NCBI GenBank assembly: GCA_963920525.1
Contig: OY986436.1
Span: 7,701,001-7,765,000, forward strand
Length of the DNA: 64,000 bases
DNA from: Dichetophora obliterata
Taxonomy: Eukaryota > Arthropoda > Insecta > Diptera > Sciomyzidae
Direction: 5' to 3'
The position numbers were made by a program, and so were the translations under genes. Within the stretch, counting starts at the first letter, position 1. Each line of letters starts with the position of its first letter. Shown here piece after piece: positions 10,276 through 21,950 of the stretch. The notes under the pieces were generated by a model that did no database searches, was not told where the DNA came from, and saw nothing but the letters and a program-made list of their open reading frames with translations.

Positions 10276-12727
10276 ACAACGTCTGCCGGAGAATACAAGT
10301 AAAACTATATTAAGTGTAGGAAATCTGATGCCAGTAATAATTGCTGTAAATTCCCGTGGATTTTTGTTAGAGTGTAGTTGAAACCCGGCGCGTTGATGCC
10401 ACGAACCCTTGTCCAACAAACACCCTTAAAATGTTATCAGTGAAACGGTACGTGTAAACTGTGGTCGGATACCGAACTCCAAAGCAGTGCAACCTATAAT
10501 TCCAAAGCCATTCGATATCAAATATTTTGGCTGTATTAGAGGTGCCACGTCCCCATTTTTAATGTTAAAACCTTCCTCGATGTGCGTTTAATAACTTCCT
10601 AAAGTGTTATATTATTGCAATTAGGTAATTGCATACCTTTGTGGTAAGTAGCAGTCTTGGTTTATATGTCTTTTATTAGAAAAATTTCGTTTTCTATTGG
10701 AGCATGCAAGTTGCTTAAATTTAGAAGAAATTGACATCACAAAAACTTTCGTACCTGAAACACACCAAAAGTTTTTAGTGCTAATTTTATTTTTTGTGAT
10801 ATAAAAAAAAAGTCAATCATAAATTTAAGTGCTGGCTTTGAAAGTGAATAACTTGGTCATGCTACAAAGGATTGCATCAATATTTTTTGTTAAAAAATTC
10901 TGATTAATTGTCCGTCCGATCGTGTTTTAATCTTTTTCATTTTCATTTATCTTCTACTTTTTATAATTTTCCAGAAAAAAACCTTAACGAATTTCTTTAT
11001 TTTGTTAACAGAAAGGTGTTTTTAGTTTTCTAGCAAAACTGGAGCAATTTTTCAACTGAATGTTATTTCATATGAAATGTAGTCAGAAAAGCAATTTTTA
11101 TATTTTTTTATTTTTTAAAATAAAAACAACTTCAGAGCCATTTTTGAGTAAAAAATCAATATTTCGCACCTGTTTAAAAAAATAAAAAATATTTATTTAA
11201 TATTTTTAAGCAGTGCTTTTATTAAACTTTTCAACAAAAGTAATTTTAATTTAAATAACATATATTCAAAACCAGACATTTTAAAATGTATTGCGTTCAA
11301 ACAAACAAACAGAAAGTGAGTTTTGTTAATAAAGATTTTATATTTGTTTTATAATTTGACATTAATCTTTTTATTTGAGTATGATAAGAAGTACTTATCA
11401 ATTTTACAATATTGACCTAATTTTACTGCTTGACTTCTTTAAGTTATTTAATATGCACAATTCACATCAAAAAACAATTTTTCGCTTAACGATTTTTTTT
11501 CATTTTATGCTTTTTAGCTAGCCTTTGCTATGATTTGCAGTTTAGTCTCTCCATTTTCAAAATTTTTAAATTGTTTTTACAAATTATTTTAGAATTTTTA
11601 CTTTAACAGCTGTGCAGCAAATCCACTCAAATTTAGTTTTTAGTTCTTTACTTTACTTACTCAAGTAAAACATTTTCTAAATATAAGATCATTATTTCTT
11701 TATATATATCAGTATATTCTTGGATTAAGAATTTATTGCCTCAAATTAAATGTTATTCCAACGCTAGAATTAAGCAATTTAATATCGTTTCAAGAAATCA
11801 GCAATTAAGTTAAACATAAAAAAATTTGTTCAATATAACAGCTTTTACTAGTTATTAAGGATTTACTGTTCGATTCAAGTTTATTTGTATGCTTTTTTTC
11901 TCCGTGTAGAAACGAAATTAAGCCTAGACATAAACCTTACGCTGCTTGCAAAAGTATTTCTGTGCACCCTAAACTGTATGCTAAGAGAACGGTTGATGAA
12001 TACACTAAGTAAACTAACGAGAGCAATAAGCATTGCCATCTGCACTTAATTCATTCTTATGTCCATTTTTAGTGGCAAAAACATATAACTATAAAATAGA
12101 AACGTAAATCAAGTGTTGAAAACTTTGTATAGAGAAATTGTTGAAATCTTACTTGCTGGAAAGCTTGTCTTAACACTAGTTTTATATAATTTTATTACTT
12201 TAGCAATAATAATAACTTAGTAATAACAATTTATTATCTAAATATTATATACCATTATATTCACTTTCTACTAGAAGTCAACCCCTCTTTTATGAGCGTT
12301 AAGTTTTAGATAATTCGTTTATAGAAAAAACTGAATTTCACTATTCATTGATGGAAGAAAAATGCACTGTTAGAATGGAGAAGTTCTCCAGGAAGGCAAT
12401 GATTTTAGAAAATTGAGATTTTAAGAGGTTTTAAAAAATTTTATCATGGAATATTTATATCATAGCCTTATCATATAATTTCATGGACAAAGATTTTTAA
12501 TCGTTTTTTTCAAGTATGAAGTAATATTAATAACTTTAAAAAATCTTAAAAATGCTGCTAGATTTTTCTCTCTTTGCTTTAGTCTTTATTTTTGGTTGTA
12601 AAGTAAGTTGATTTATTTACGTTTTGTTTAACTAAAAATGTACAATATTACAAGTTTTTTGTAGTACATCGAATTAGGTAAATACATTTTATAATTATTT
12701 TACTTAAAGTTTTTTCCAAATGACCTT
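10276..12727. other. AT-rich DNA without recognisable genes
   Basis: The first part (10276-10560) is less AT-rich and continues the family A repeat partly ('aaggcggtctgtagcagaac' recurs in inverted form near 14250-14280). The rest, to 12727, is very AT-rich with no supported gene or repeat border. Confidence 0.5.
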
Positions 12728-13081
12728 GTTATTTATTATGTTGATTTTATATATTTAAATACAAATTCTAAATGTTCGATAGTTTAAATCATACTTGAAT
12801 TTAAATACAAGTTCTAGTTGTTTGATAGTTAAAAATCGTTTATTGAGCTTTAGGTCAAAGTTAGAACAATTAAATGTTCTAACGAATCTTTTCAAAGAAA
12901 CAACAACAACAACGTTTTTTCAATATGAAAAGGAAAAAAATCACTAGCTTTAACCTTATCCTCAATAAACGATTTTAAACTATCAAACAACTAGAATTTA
13001 TATTTAAAATCAAGTATAATTTAAACTATCAAACATATAGAATTTGTATTTAAATCATATAAAATCAACATAATATTTATT
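12728..13081. mobile_element. Foldback MITE
   Basis: The arms 12728-12865 and 12955-13081 are inverted copies, with 'attatgttgattttatat', 'aaatacaaattcta' and 'gatagtttaaatcat' matched on the right by 'ataaaatcaacataat' and partners. Each arm contains a tandem duplicate of about 55 bp. A partial copy of the same arm occurs at about 27750-27805. The loop holds an 'aacaacaacaac' run and no coding sequence. Confidence 0.7.
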
Positions 13082-13336
13082 TTACTTAACAATGTTACAT
13101 TAATCTTATATGAGTCTTAAAGCTAAATCTGATTTAGTATAAAATACAATTAAGAGAGTAATTAAAATGAACGAATAGCACGAGTTATAGATTGAACTTG
13201 TGGATAATGAATTAAATTTCCAGAAAAGAGTAAAGATCAAAAAATTTTAAGAAAAGAATTAGAATAAGTACAAAAAAAAAGAAAGCAATATAAAAGGTAT
13301 AATGAGATAATTGACAGATAAAATAGAAAAATCTTA

Positions 13337-14165
13337 TCACTCAATCGTAGACAAATGTTTAAAAATTGCATGTGTAAAACTGATTTTTGTAGTTATTTGT
13401 TTAAAGTAGTTGGGTAATGAGTTCCATAGTCGAACGGTGCCTATGAAGAAGAATCTCCTACTGTTCAGATAGTTGTGCCTAGGAATTCTAAGATTGGTAT
13501 ACTGAACAGTTTGGAAAAATTCTAATTTCTTATAAAGGTACCCAGGGTGTTGAATATATATTTTTCTGTGCAAAAAAAATAATATTACTCATGTTTAAAT
13601 ATTGTTCCTAAAATATTGTTCCACATATATTAGATATTGCTTTTAACCGAGAATTTCCTTACTTCTCAAAGCAATGTAGTATAATTGTTGAATATTAAAA
13701 ACATATCTAGCAGCATGGTTAAAAGCAAACATGAGCTTATGCTGGGATTGAGAATAAATAACGTAAGTTCCATATATTTTACCTATAATGTCATTAACGT
13801 GGTCAGTGCAATTAAGTCTAGAGTTGATTATAAAGCCAAGATTCTTCACCTTATTCACAATTACCAATTTATCAACCCCAATAGACAAAAGCGGGATATT
13901 CACAAAACAAGACTCAATCCTTGCAGCTGGTAGCACTTTAGATTTGAAGGGATTTATTAGTAGCAAGTTGGAGGGCACCCACTTGTAAAGGAGTGATAAA
14001 TCGTAGTTAAGTCTTTTGTTTAAATCTTCTAATAGTACAGAAGGTCACGAGAAGTAGAGCTGAATATCGTGTGCATAAGCATAAACTTTCGAATATTTAC
14101 AAACAGAGAAAATGACATTTAAGAAAATAGAAAACAAAAGAGGGCCCAACATTCGTCTAAGTTTT
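13337..14165 (-). pseudogene. Non-LTR retrotransposon reverse transcriptase, 3' fragment
   Basis: On the minus strand, entering at 14165, the broken frames read LGPLLFSIFLN then YAHDIQLYFS, the B and C motifs of a LINE reverse transcriptase, and then the thumb (KVKNLGFIINSRL). After frame breaks comes the C-terminal block FIGTVRLWNSLPNYFKQ (about 13400-13450), equivalent to ARIWNRLPIHL in the element at 41.9 kb. The catalytic (F/Y)ADD motif reads YAHD, a GAC-to-CAC type loss of the first Asp. It is truncated on the 5' side and shifted several times, so dead. Confidence 0.85.
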
Positions 14166-15770
14166 AGTAAACACTTTTAAGAGCACTTAATTCATTCTCC
14201 AGCACGAGAATTTTCCTGTCCCACTCTATTATGAGGAAAATATACTTTAGAAATTGTTCTGCCATAGACCGCCTTACTGCCATATATAAAAATGTCAAGA
14301 AATGACAAATATATTCACCATTTTCAATATAGCTGCCGAAAGCATTCATATGAACTAAATTACCAAATTTTAGTCTAATACGATCAAAACCGTGCGAAAT
14401 ATAGCATTTTTATTGATTTATAAGCGGTAAAAATGTGTGCGGCAAATTATTTCTTATAAACCATTTCGTAATCGAAACAAATCGAATACTCGTAAGTGTA
14501 ACTAAAGTGAGACATGCCCATTTTTAGTGCACTTGCCGAGTGTTTAAGGTCGTAGGTCTAATACGACCCTATCCGTTAAAATTAAACCTTTTTATTGGTT
14601 TAATTGCGGTTAAAGGGGGCGTGGAAACCAATTTTTAGTAGAGTTGCTGACAGTTACCATAAAAACTATGCCAAAAATTTTAGCTCAATCGACCCAGCAG
14701 TCAAATTTAATGATTTCTCAAAAAATGGGTGTGGCTATATGGGCATTTCCATCGTAACTCACGCGACATGCGTACGACTTAAAGCTTTGTTTTCTCGGAA
14801 GTATATGTTATTAATGTAAAAAATTTCTTATGTACATATGTCTTGCAAGACATAGAAAAGGTAAGATCTACCAAAATTGTCGTAGCTCACGCGACAAAAA
14901 AAGGAAGTGTGTTTTACAAGCCAGTTTAGATTGTAAAAACTCAGCGAATTTTCTCATATAATTTGTTTTTAATTTTTAAATAATAGGAAAACAGTGAAGT
15001 TTCATAATAAACCCACTTTACCTATGGACTTTGCTTATATAAAAATATAATGAGTTTCCAAAACAAATTTGCCGTTACTCACGCGAAAAATTTCCTTAAA
15101 TTTAAATTGGGTGATTAAGTAATTAGGTAGTAAAGTAATTATGTAATTTAGTAATTAACAAACAAATTCAATACATTGTCCTTTTCTTGCCTCAACCATT
15201 TTTCTATTATCTTTAGCCAATTCCTTCCATTTTTACTAAAACGAAAAGTTTACGAAATATTTACGAAAAAGGAAACTACATTTGTGAAACAGTGCAGACA
15301 ACGATTTGATCATCGTGGTTAATGAACTTATATACAAATTTCTTAAATTAACAAAATTGAAATGTTTCTCTTAATAGTTAAGATCGTAAAATAAAAAGTT
15401 TTTAATAAGTTTTAAGTTTTTGGTCACGGTTGACTTTTTTCTGGAAATGCCCATATAGCGATAACGCTCATTTTTAGTACAGTTGCCGAAAGTAACCATG
15501 CAAACTTACATACCAAATTTTAGTCTTATACGGTCAAAACTGCTTGAAATATATCATTTTTACTGATTTTCGGGCGGAAAAATGGGGCGTGGAAACCAAG
15601 AGGTGTGTTAAATTTATACCTAAACCATCTTGTACCTAAAACAAATCGACTGCCAAAATTTTAGGTCAATCGGTTTAGTAGTTTTGGAGTCTATAGGCAA
15701 CACACACACAGACAGACAGACAGACAGACAGTATTTTCCCAGTAAAAAATTTCAATGCGCATTACTTGTA
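14166..15770 (-). repeat. Long dispersed repeat, copy 3 (family A), inverted and interrupted
   Basis: This is the reverse complement of modules in the copies at 7.1-10.3 kb, covering 14166-14739 and 15456-15770, split by a 714-bp element (14740-15453). The outer end carries a (GACA)n tract (about 15707-15731) and 'ctatagactccaaaac' in inverted form, matching the 9277-9320 module. No coding sequence. Confidence 0.65.
14740..15453. mobile_element. TA-type MITE, family B, copy 1
   Basis: The ends are TGGGCATTTCC (14740) and GGAAATGCCCA (ending 15453), with TA on both sides. The homologous uninterrupted site at 9713-9726 shows that removing the element plus one TA restores the sequence exactly, so the 2-bp target duplication is directly supported. 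The interior has 'taactcacgcgac' motifs, an 'aattaggtagtaaagtaatta' stretch and no protein. A second copy lies at 24596-26577. Confidence 0.85.
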
Positions 15771-15952
15771 CGCACGTAAAGAACGCTTCACTCTCCTTGC
15801 AAATAGTGCTGTTTGTATAGCTCTATATTTGTAGCACTTTCCGTAACGATAACGATACACACAAACAAAAAAAATTTAAACTTACAGTTTTCTTATTTTA
15901 ATTTTCCAATAGTTTAATCCACCAAAAATGATACGTTACATGACATAAAATA

Positions 15953-15965
15953 GAAGTGGTTTTTA
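15953..15965. repeat. SINE target-site duplication, left
   Basis: GAAGTGGTTTTTA is identical to 16312-16324 across the SINE. Confidence 0.9.
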
Positions 15966-16311
15966 TAAAATAAATAAAAATAAACTGGCCATTTCAGCCC
16001 TTGGAAGGTCTTTGACCTAGCTTCTATTGATCAATTGTGTTGTGCGTGCTATTAAATGTTTGATCACAAATGACCGAGAACTGGACCTACGTGTTTTATG
16101 CCGACTTCGAACGGCTTTATGTTCTCAAGAAGCTTTACATGGCAATTTTTTACTCTCTGAGGTTTGCCATTGTCTGCAGAGAGGTGACGACCGAACAGAA
16201 AAATTAATTCAATTGAAAAAACTTTCTGTCTGAGCTGGAATCGAACCCGAGCTACCACGGTTCTTTAGCTTAGGGGCCACGCACTCTACCCACTAGGCTA
16301 CGGCCGCCACT
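15966..16311 (-). mobile_element. tRNA-derived SINE
   Basis: On the minus strand the head (16311 to about 16230) is tRNA-like: an A box TAGCCTAGTGGGTAGAGTGCG and a B box GGTTCGATTCC about 50 bp apart, giving an internal RNA polymerase III promoter. The body follows, with 'ccgttcgaagtcggcataaa' and 'gtaggtccagttc', a pattern I associate with abundant dipteran SINEs. The element ends in a TTTATTTTTATTTATTTTA tail at 15966-15984. Perfect 13-bp target duplications GAAGTGGTTTTTA flank it at 15953-15965 and 16312-16324. Short open frames inside are not genes. Confidence 0.92.
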
Positions 16312-16324
16312 GAAGTGGTTTTTA
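16312..16324. repeat. SINE target-site duplication, right
   Basis: GAAGTGGTTTTTA is identical to 15953-15965. Confidence 0.9.
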
Positions 16325-18565
16325 CCTGCATCAATATAAACGAAAAATTGTGCGAAGTGTGCAAGAGTTTTTTTATGAAAGTTTTTTAATTTTATCTGGA
16401 ATAATGTTGCTACATATTCATAATTGTTTCGTTGAAAAATATTTTTTAATTATATTTATATAAACCATAGTATGATACGTTACGTGATATACGTTATGTG
16501 ACAAATTTTTCCTTCAAAAAAGTGCTAATATTTTGTAGTTTTATTAATTTAATTCATCTAGAAAAACATGTAAAGTGTAATTCAGTACCGTTACAACCGA
16601 AAACTGAAAAAAATTTATTAAGCTTTGTATAACGCGAGTTTTTATTATACTTACAAAATTTCAACTTTTGTTAAAATTTTTCAACTTTTGTCACCATTTT
16701 TTTTTTTTTGTTGCCATTCATCATGTTTTCTGCCATTTTTTTTTTTAATTCAAGTTGAGATCAGCTCTCAGTACTCTCACAATATAAACTTAAACATTTT
16801 TTCTCTATTATGGAGTTTCAAACAAATTTTAAGTAACATTTAATATTTCTGTCGTAGTAGACCTTTTGGCGGAAATGCCCATATGGGTAATTCTTTTACA
16901 AACCGATTTACATCTCCGATTTGGCTGAAACTTTTTTGTGGATTCTATATCGAAAAATAAGAGATACGTGTCAAAGGATTTTTTTTTGTTCGCATATTTT
17001 CATAATACAAGATAATACAAGTGATCGAAGATTCGAGAAAATCGTGCTTTTTGGCTTGACGACTCATTTTTAAAAATTTATAACTCCGGTTATATTAGAG
17101 GTACAAACTTTTTCTTGTCTCATTTTAAAGCCAAAGAACTGAATTTTTAGAAAAAATATTTATAAAAAATGTTTAACAAATTTATATTGTTATTAGCAAT
17201 TAACTTGTTTAAATCAATTTTTAACAACTGCCCCTACCTCGTAGGAAGTTTTTTATATCTGTATCGTATTTTTCGTAAAAACTTTATATAAAACCATATT
17301 TTCAAAATATGGTACCTGTATTATTACTATTATTAAAACATTTATTTTTATAGCGCTAATCGTGAAAAAAAGTTTTTCGTTTATAAAAAAAAAAACTATA
17401 GCTCGGATTAACAAAAGTTATATGTAAAAGTTGTTGATAATAAATATATTAACAATTTTGTGTCTGAACTATTTTTATTGAATTAACCCTCTTGCTCCTA
17501 AAGTTTTTTTTAAATATATATATCGCACACATAAGTATATTTCTAAAACTAATCGTTTTATCGTACTGAAACTTTAAATGCGACTATCTCGAAAATGTAT
17601 TTTCAAAAACCGCTCGTTCTTTAACTTAAAAAGTGATGAATTGGTTTGACTGAAATTTGTGTGGCTTTTCAGAATATCACTATCGATAGGATACACTTAA
17701 AGTTTTAAAGATTTTGTATAAACTCCTTTTTGAGGATAAGAAATGTTGAAAAAATAGTATAAAATATGAAATATGAATTAAGGAACTTACAACATTTTTA
17801 ATTTTATACTTTTTCTCATTTTATAGGTTTATCCTACACCCGTGCATGTATTAGAAAATTCTGATCAACAGAAATAATGTGACAGCTGCAAGAACTTTGG
17901 CCCTCGTGCCAGAGACGCCCGATGCAAAATATAAAAATATTTTTATATTTTTCAAAATTCAAATAAAATTATGTTTAAACTTAACAATGATCCAATTATT
18001 GTATCAACTTTAAAAACACTGTTCAAAATTGACTAATTTTAGAGCGTATGAAGGGTTGTGCCCCCTTAATAAAAAGAAATAAAATGATTCTTATGAAATA
18101 AGAAATTACAAGCAAAACTCATCAAAGGTGGCAACACGAAACAATTTAAAGAATTGTCATCGCTTGGTTTTTAAATCAACTAAATATTAAAGTTCTGTAA
18201 GTATGCTCGCAATAACAAAGCCTTTTTATCAAGCAATAAATGGAAAAAGCTTAATATAGAGCTTAATATAAATTCCACTAAACTAGCAGCTGACAAAATT
18301 TTAGATCTTTAGCTACACCTTTAGTAGCATTCGAGCAAGTAAAGTGAGTGGAGCGTATTCCAGTGGCGGTAGAAAAAAGCTTTAAAAGCTCTATTGAAAA
18401 AATTACAATAGCTAGACGCTGCAGTTTTATCAAGAGAAAAGCAAAAACTAAAAGTCACTATCAAATAAACACATGAATCATGTGAACTTGAAGTAGTTTG
18501 TTTTGTATCAAAAAAGCTTTAGTTAGAACAGCTGTTGTTGCTATAAAGAAAACAAAACTAAAAAC
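16325..18565. other. AT-rich intergenic DNA upstream of the F-box gene
   Basis: This contains a 'ggcggaaatgcccatatgggtaa' block (about 16870-16890) that looks like a family B end. Otherwise it is AT-rich. The last few hundred bases before 18566 probably hold the promoter and 5' UTR of the F-box gene, but no core promoter element can be called with confidence. Confidence 0.45.
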
Positions 18566-18581
18566 ATGAATGAGAAAAATG
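18566..18581 (+). CDS. F-box gene exon 1 (predicted)
   Basis: ATG plus five codons (MNEKN) and one base, then a GTTTGT donor. The context is AAAC-ATG. It is tentative: another upstream exon could replace it, but phase and intron size fit well. Confidence 0.55.
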
Positions 18582-20023
18582 GTTTGTTATATGTAAATCA
18601 ACTCTAGACTCGATAAAAAAAATTAATTTTTTTTCAACAATCCAGAACTACCCACACTCCTTCACCTTAACGATGATTGCCTCTATAGTATATTCAACAA
18701 GTTGTCTATTAAAGAACAGTTACAACTGGCCAATACATGCGAACGCTTCCGATTTATAATCACCCAAATGATTTGGAGAACGCAGTTCCAAGAAACACGC
18801 ACCATAGGCGCTGACACCGATGAGCTGAACAATCAGGAGTATCAGGAACTATTTCACCACATAGTGGAACATGTAGAGAAATTCACCATAGCCGATAACA
18901 AACATTTGGTCTTCAGCAGCTATCTGGGTCGATATGCTCACCGACCAGAACTGACTTTCTATCTTTGCTCGCACTTTCCGCGCTTGATCTTCTTCGAATG
19001 CCTTGATCAGCGTCTCCATGACGGTCTCTTGCGTCTGATAGTCGAGAACTGTCCGAAGCTACAGGTGCTCAAGGTCACCAGTGACTATATCACGGGGGCC
19101 CACATCAAGGATATGCGTAATCTACGCGAGCTTTATTTGCCAGATTGTTCTCTGAGCTCAGAGCATTTAAACGACATTTTAAAGCATTTAAATTTAACGC
19201 ATTTAGATATATCGGGTTCTCAGCTGCACGCTATACACTTTAATGAGCACAGTTTTTCGAAGCTACGCTATTTGAAGTTGTCAGAAAATCAAATTGAAGC
19301 TGTTTTTGTAGAGAAGTGCAGCTATTTGCGAAACTTGGAGCGCCTTACCGTGACGCATCTGGAGCAGGATGAAGCTATGCACGCGCCTTGGCGGGTTTTG
19401 TTCGAAAAACTAGGATCCCGTGTTGCCAGCCTGAATATATACAATGCCCAAGATGCCTACGCTATGTTGGCCTTCACAGCAAACACTTCTAAGCTAACCG
19501 CCTTGGAAAGGATATTTATTAAAGGACACCTGCATAACCGCTTCCTGAATGGTTTCGCTCAACTACCAGCATTAAAAGAGTTTCAACAATACAGTTACGA
19601 GCAAATCACGCCGGCAACTATTTTATATTTTATTTCCAAATCCAAGTATTTGCAACGTCTTGACTTGATTTGCTGTGATCAATTATTTGATATGCATCTT
19701 CATTGGTTGCTGGACATCATTGAAGTCTTGCGTAAGAAAAAAGAACGTTCAACGCTCTGTTTGAACTTAGTTCACTCTGACCTGCTATTTTTTGAGGACC
19801 ATATCAGGAAAATTAAGCGGCAAGTAATAGAGGTAAGCTTCTGTTCTATGAGCTTATTGGATGGTAAACTAATTTTAGGTTCTCTTCTTTTTCTTAATAG
19901 GATGTGCGCTATACAAGTCAATCGTTGTTAGAGATCACATTTAATATGCCGCCTATAAGGTATACGCCAACATTCGATAAATACATTGAGATGTATTTCA
20001 ACAAGGATTCGATCATTATATGA
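18566..20023 (+). CDS. F-box / leucine-rich-repeat protein, three exons
   Basis: Predicted exons are 18566-18581, 18646-19832 and 19901-20023, giving 441 residues. The F-box (about residues 6-45) contains LNDDCLYSIFNKLSIKEQLQ and would bind Skp1 in an SCF E3 ubiquitin ligase. LRR-like segments follow (about 95-400), such as LRELYLPDCSLS, LTHLDISGSQLHAI, LRYLKLSENQIEAV and LQRLDLICCDQL, the likely substrate-binding surface. The long exon alone opens at a TTG in the middle of the F-box, so the true start must lie upstream. I chose ATG 18566 (MNEKN) because a 64-nt intron (GTTTGT...TTTCAACAATCCAG) joins it in phase to ELPTLLHLNDD. The last intron (GTAAGC...TTAATAG, 68 nt) adds DVRYTSQ...KDSIII. 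The exact protein is not identified; substrate unknown. Confidence 0.8.
18646..19832 (+). CDS. F-box gene exon 2
   Basis: The acceptor is TTTTTTTTCAACAATCCAG and the donor GAG|GTAAGC. This exon encodes the F-box and nearly all LRRs, with higher GC and normal codon use compared with its flanks. Confidence 0.85.
19901..20023 (+). CDS. F-box gene exon 3
   Basis: After the acceptor CTTTTTCTTAATAG the frame continues in phase 0 for 40 codons to TGA 20021-20023 (DVRYTSQSLLEITFNMPP at its start). Without this splice the protein would end in intron-coded residues. Confidence 0.8.
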   Translation, partial: DVRYTSQSLLEITFNMPPIRYTPTFDKYIEMYFNKDSIII

Positions 20024-20142
20024 AGCTTTAGTTAAAAATCTAGAAGCACTAGAAAAAGTTAAACTAATTTTGGGTTTGAGCTTGGAAAAATTTATTTAAT
20101 TTGGATGACTTTTAAATAGTAGCGATATTTTAAATTTTGTTA

Positions 20143-20148
20143 AATAAA
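20143..20148 (+). terminator. Poly(A) signal of the F-box gene
   Basis: AATAAA lies 120 bp after the stop codon, in an AT-rich tail. Confidence 0.5.
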
Positions 20149-20796
20149 TAGAAAAATTTTTATATGTCCCATATGGTTTATGTTAAGATTTTCAAAAGGG
20201 AATTTTTTTTTAAACTAAATACAACATTAAAAGTATTAACATCATAATAAGAAATGAAAGTACTAATAAATTGACTAATTTTTAAGTATTATTGCTATTT
20301 TGATTCAAAGCATTGGAATGGAAACATCCAAAAAAATTGGTTTTTCAGTATATACTTTCTTAAGTACGTCTTTCTTCAGTATATACTTTCAGTAAATACT
20401 TTCTTAATTGAAGAAAAAATGGTGTTACCACAACAGCAAATCGGTGCTACAAAGTGTCTGTGCAAAATGGTGTTAATTTCGTTTATGTAGCTTTCTTTAA
20501 ATATAATAAAAATAGCCAAAAATGAATAATATTTTAAAACCGGATGTAGTTTATTAAAGAAATTCTTTGTTTTTTAAAGTTTATTAATAAATACAAACTC
20601 TTCGTCTGTATATTTAAACTAGATAATTGCAAAGATTCTTATATCATTGAATTGCAATTTAAATAATAAATAAAAAAAAACTATGCGGATATTTGCGGTT
20701 GAATAACTTATTTCATTTAAAAAAAATAATATTTTTTAGAAAAAATAAAAACTGGGTGCATCCAATTGCAACCTTAAATTTTATTTCAATTTTCAG

Positions 20797-20981
20797 AATC
20801 GGGTCTTGTACCAACTTATATCAATCTCTTCAAGGAATGGCTCAAGTTCAAAGATTTGGAATTAAATGAGTGCTGCAATGCAGTTAATTTATTTATTAAA
20901 AATAATGTAAATGTGGTTAAACTTAACACTCGAACTATATTGACCACATTTATAAAAATAGTTGAAAAAATTGGAAAATAA
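20797..20981 (+). pseudogene. Orphan LRR-like exon, possible paralog remnant
   Basis: A strong acceptor (TTTTATTTCAATTTTCAG) precedes an open frame of about 60 codons: GLVPTYINLFKEWLKFKDLE then NECCNAVNLFIKN, VNVVKLNTRTIL and a stop at 20979-20981. The KDLELNECCNAV pattern resembles an LRR strand-turn like those of the F-box protein just upstream. The reading phase needs one base from a previous exon and does not fit the donor at 19832 (phase 0). It may be the last exon of a decayed tandem duplicate or of an unseen transcript. Confidence 0.35.
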
Positions 20982-21301
20982 GTCACAGAAGTGAAGCCAA
21001 ATTTAAAGCTAGAAATAGGTATTTGCTAGACTCACGCGTTATTTTTCCTGAAAATAAAGATAGTACACATAGCCTAGGGCCAGAAGTGGCTTTGGGGGTG
21101 AGCAACCAGGACGCCGGGCACTGTGATCGCCAACTTAACTTAACCACTTAATTTGAATACCTATTTTTATAGATATAAAGAAAAACTAAATTCATCATAT
21201 CGACTTTTATGAACTTATCTTTTAGGAGTGAGTGTGAGAATTAGCATTTATTAACCACGACTTGTAATTTTGTTTCTTGTCTTGTCGTATTTTTTTCTAA
21301 G

Positions 21302-21467
21302 TCTGCCCGCAGAGTAAACGCCGAAGCAAGCAGACAGGCGCAGGCAGTGCCCTTCGAAGAAACAATATAAAAATAAAGCCAAGCTAACTTTTATCTCGCT
21401 TGTTAACATAGTTTTCCTGCGCCTGTCTGCCTGCCAGCCTACTTCAGCGTTTACTCTGCGGGCAGCC
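21302..21467. mobile_element. Hairpin element C, copy 1
   Basis: CTGCCCGCAGAGTAAACGCC at 21303 pairs with GGCAG-ended GCGTTTACTCTGCGGG at 21447-21465. The arms also carry 'cagacaggcgcagg' and its complement. The GC-rich arms stand out from the AT-rich background. No coding capacity. Confidence 0.75.
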
Positions 21468-21519
21468 TAGCTAGGCTGAAACAGAGACGCGCTGCTGGCG
21501 AGAGTTGCAACTCGTATTA

Positions 21520-21639
21520 GGCTGCCCGCAGAGTAAACGCCGAAGCAGCAGGCAAGCATTTCTATCTCGTTTCTTCGCAGGTCACTGCCTGCGCCTGCCT
21601 GCCTGTCTGTCTGCTTCGGCATTTACTCTGCGGCAGGCC
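21520..21639. mobile_element. Hairpin element C, copy 2
   Basis: The same arms as copy 1 (gctgcccgcagagtaaacg ... catttactctgcggcagg) in a 120-bp hairpin, 52 bp downstream of copy 1. The pair forms a head-to-tail array. Confidence 0.75.
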
Positions 21640-21950
21640 TGTAGTCAGGGTGGAGCAAGGGGAGCAATGCCCCCTACTACAGCCGTTTGCCCCCCTGGCC
21701 AAATCAGACAATGAAAACCTTTAAATGAATAATTAATATGCATTTTGCTGATATATTTATTTATGGCTTTAAAATTTGTTTAGTTTAAAATAACAAAAAA
21801 TATGCACATTCACCTTATTCATGACTTGAATATGTAATGAAATTTGCTTAACAAAACATTTCAGACAAATTGTTACAATTTTTCATTTTTCTACTTGGTC
21901 GCCAACATTTGCTATCAAAAAATAAGATTTGAATTTTAATAATTTTTTAA

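Noticed and set aside
16027..16258. Overlapping open frames of 64-68 codons on both strands
   Set aside because: They fall entirely within the SINE.
16232..16311. Possible tRNA gene on the minus strand
   Set aside because: The A and B boxes are the head of a SINE: a non-tRNA body, a tail and 13-bp target duplications follow, and no clean cloverleaf acceptor stem is seen.
18702..19931. Single-exon version of the F-box protein starting at 18702
   Set aside because: The first codon is TTG in the middle of the F-box, and the last about 33 residues are read through an intron; the spliced model explains both ends.
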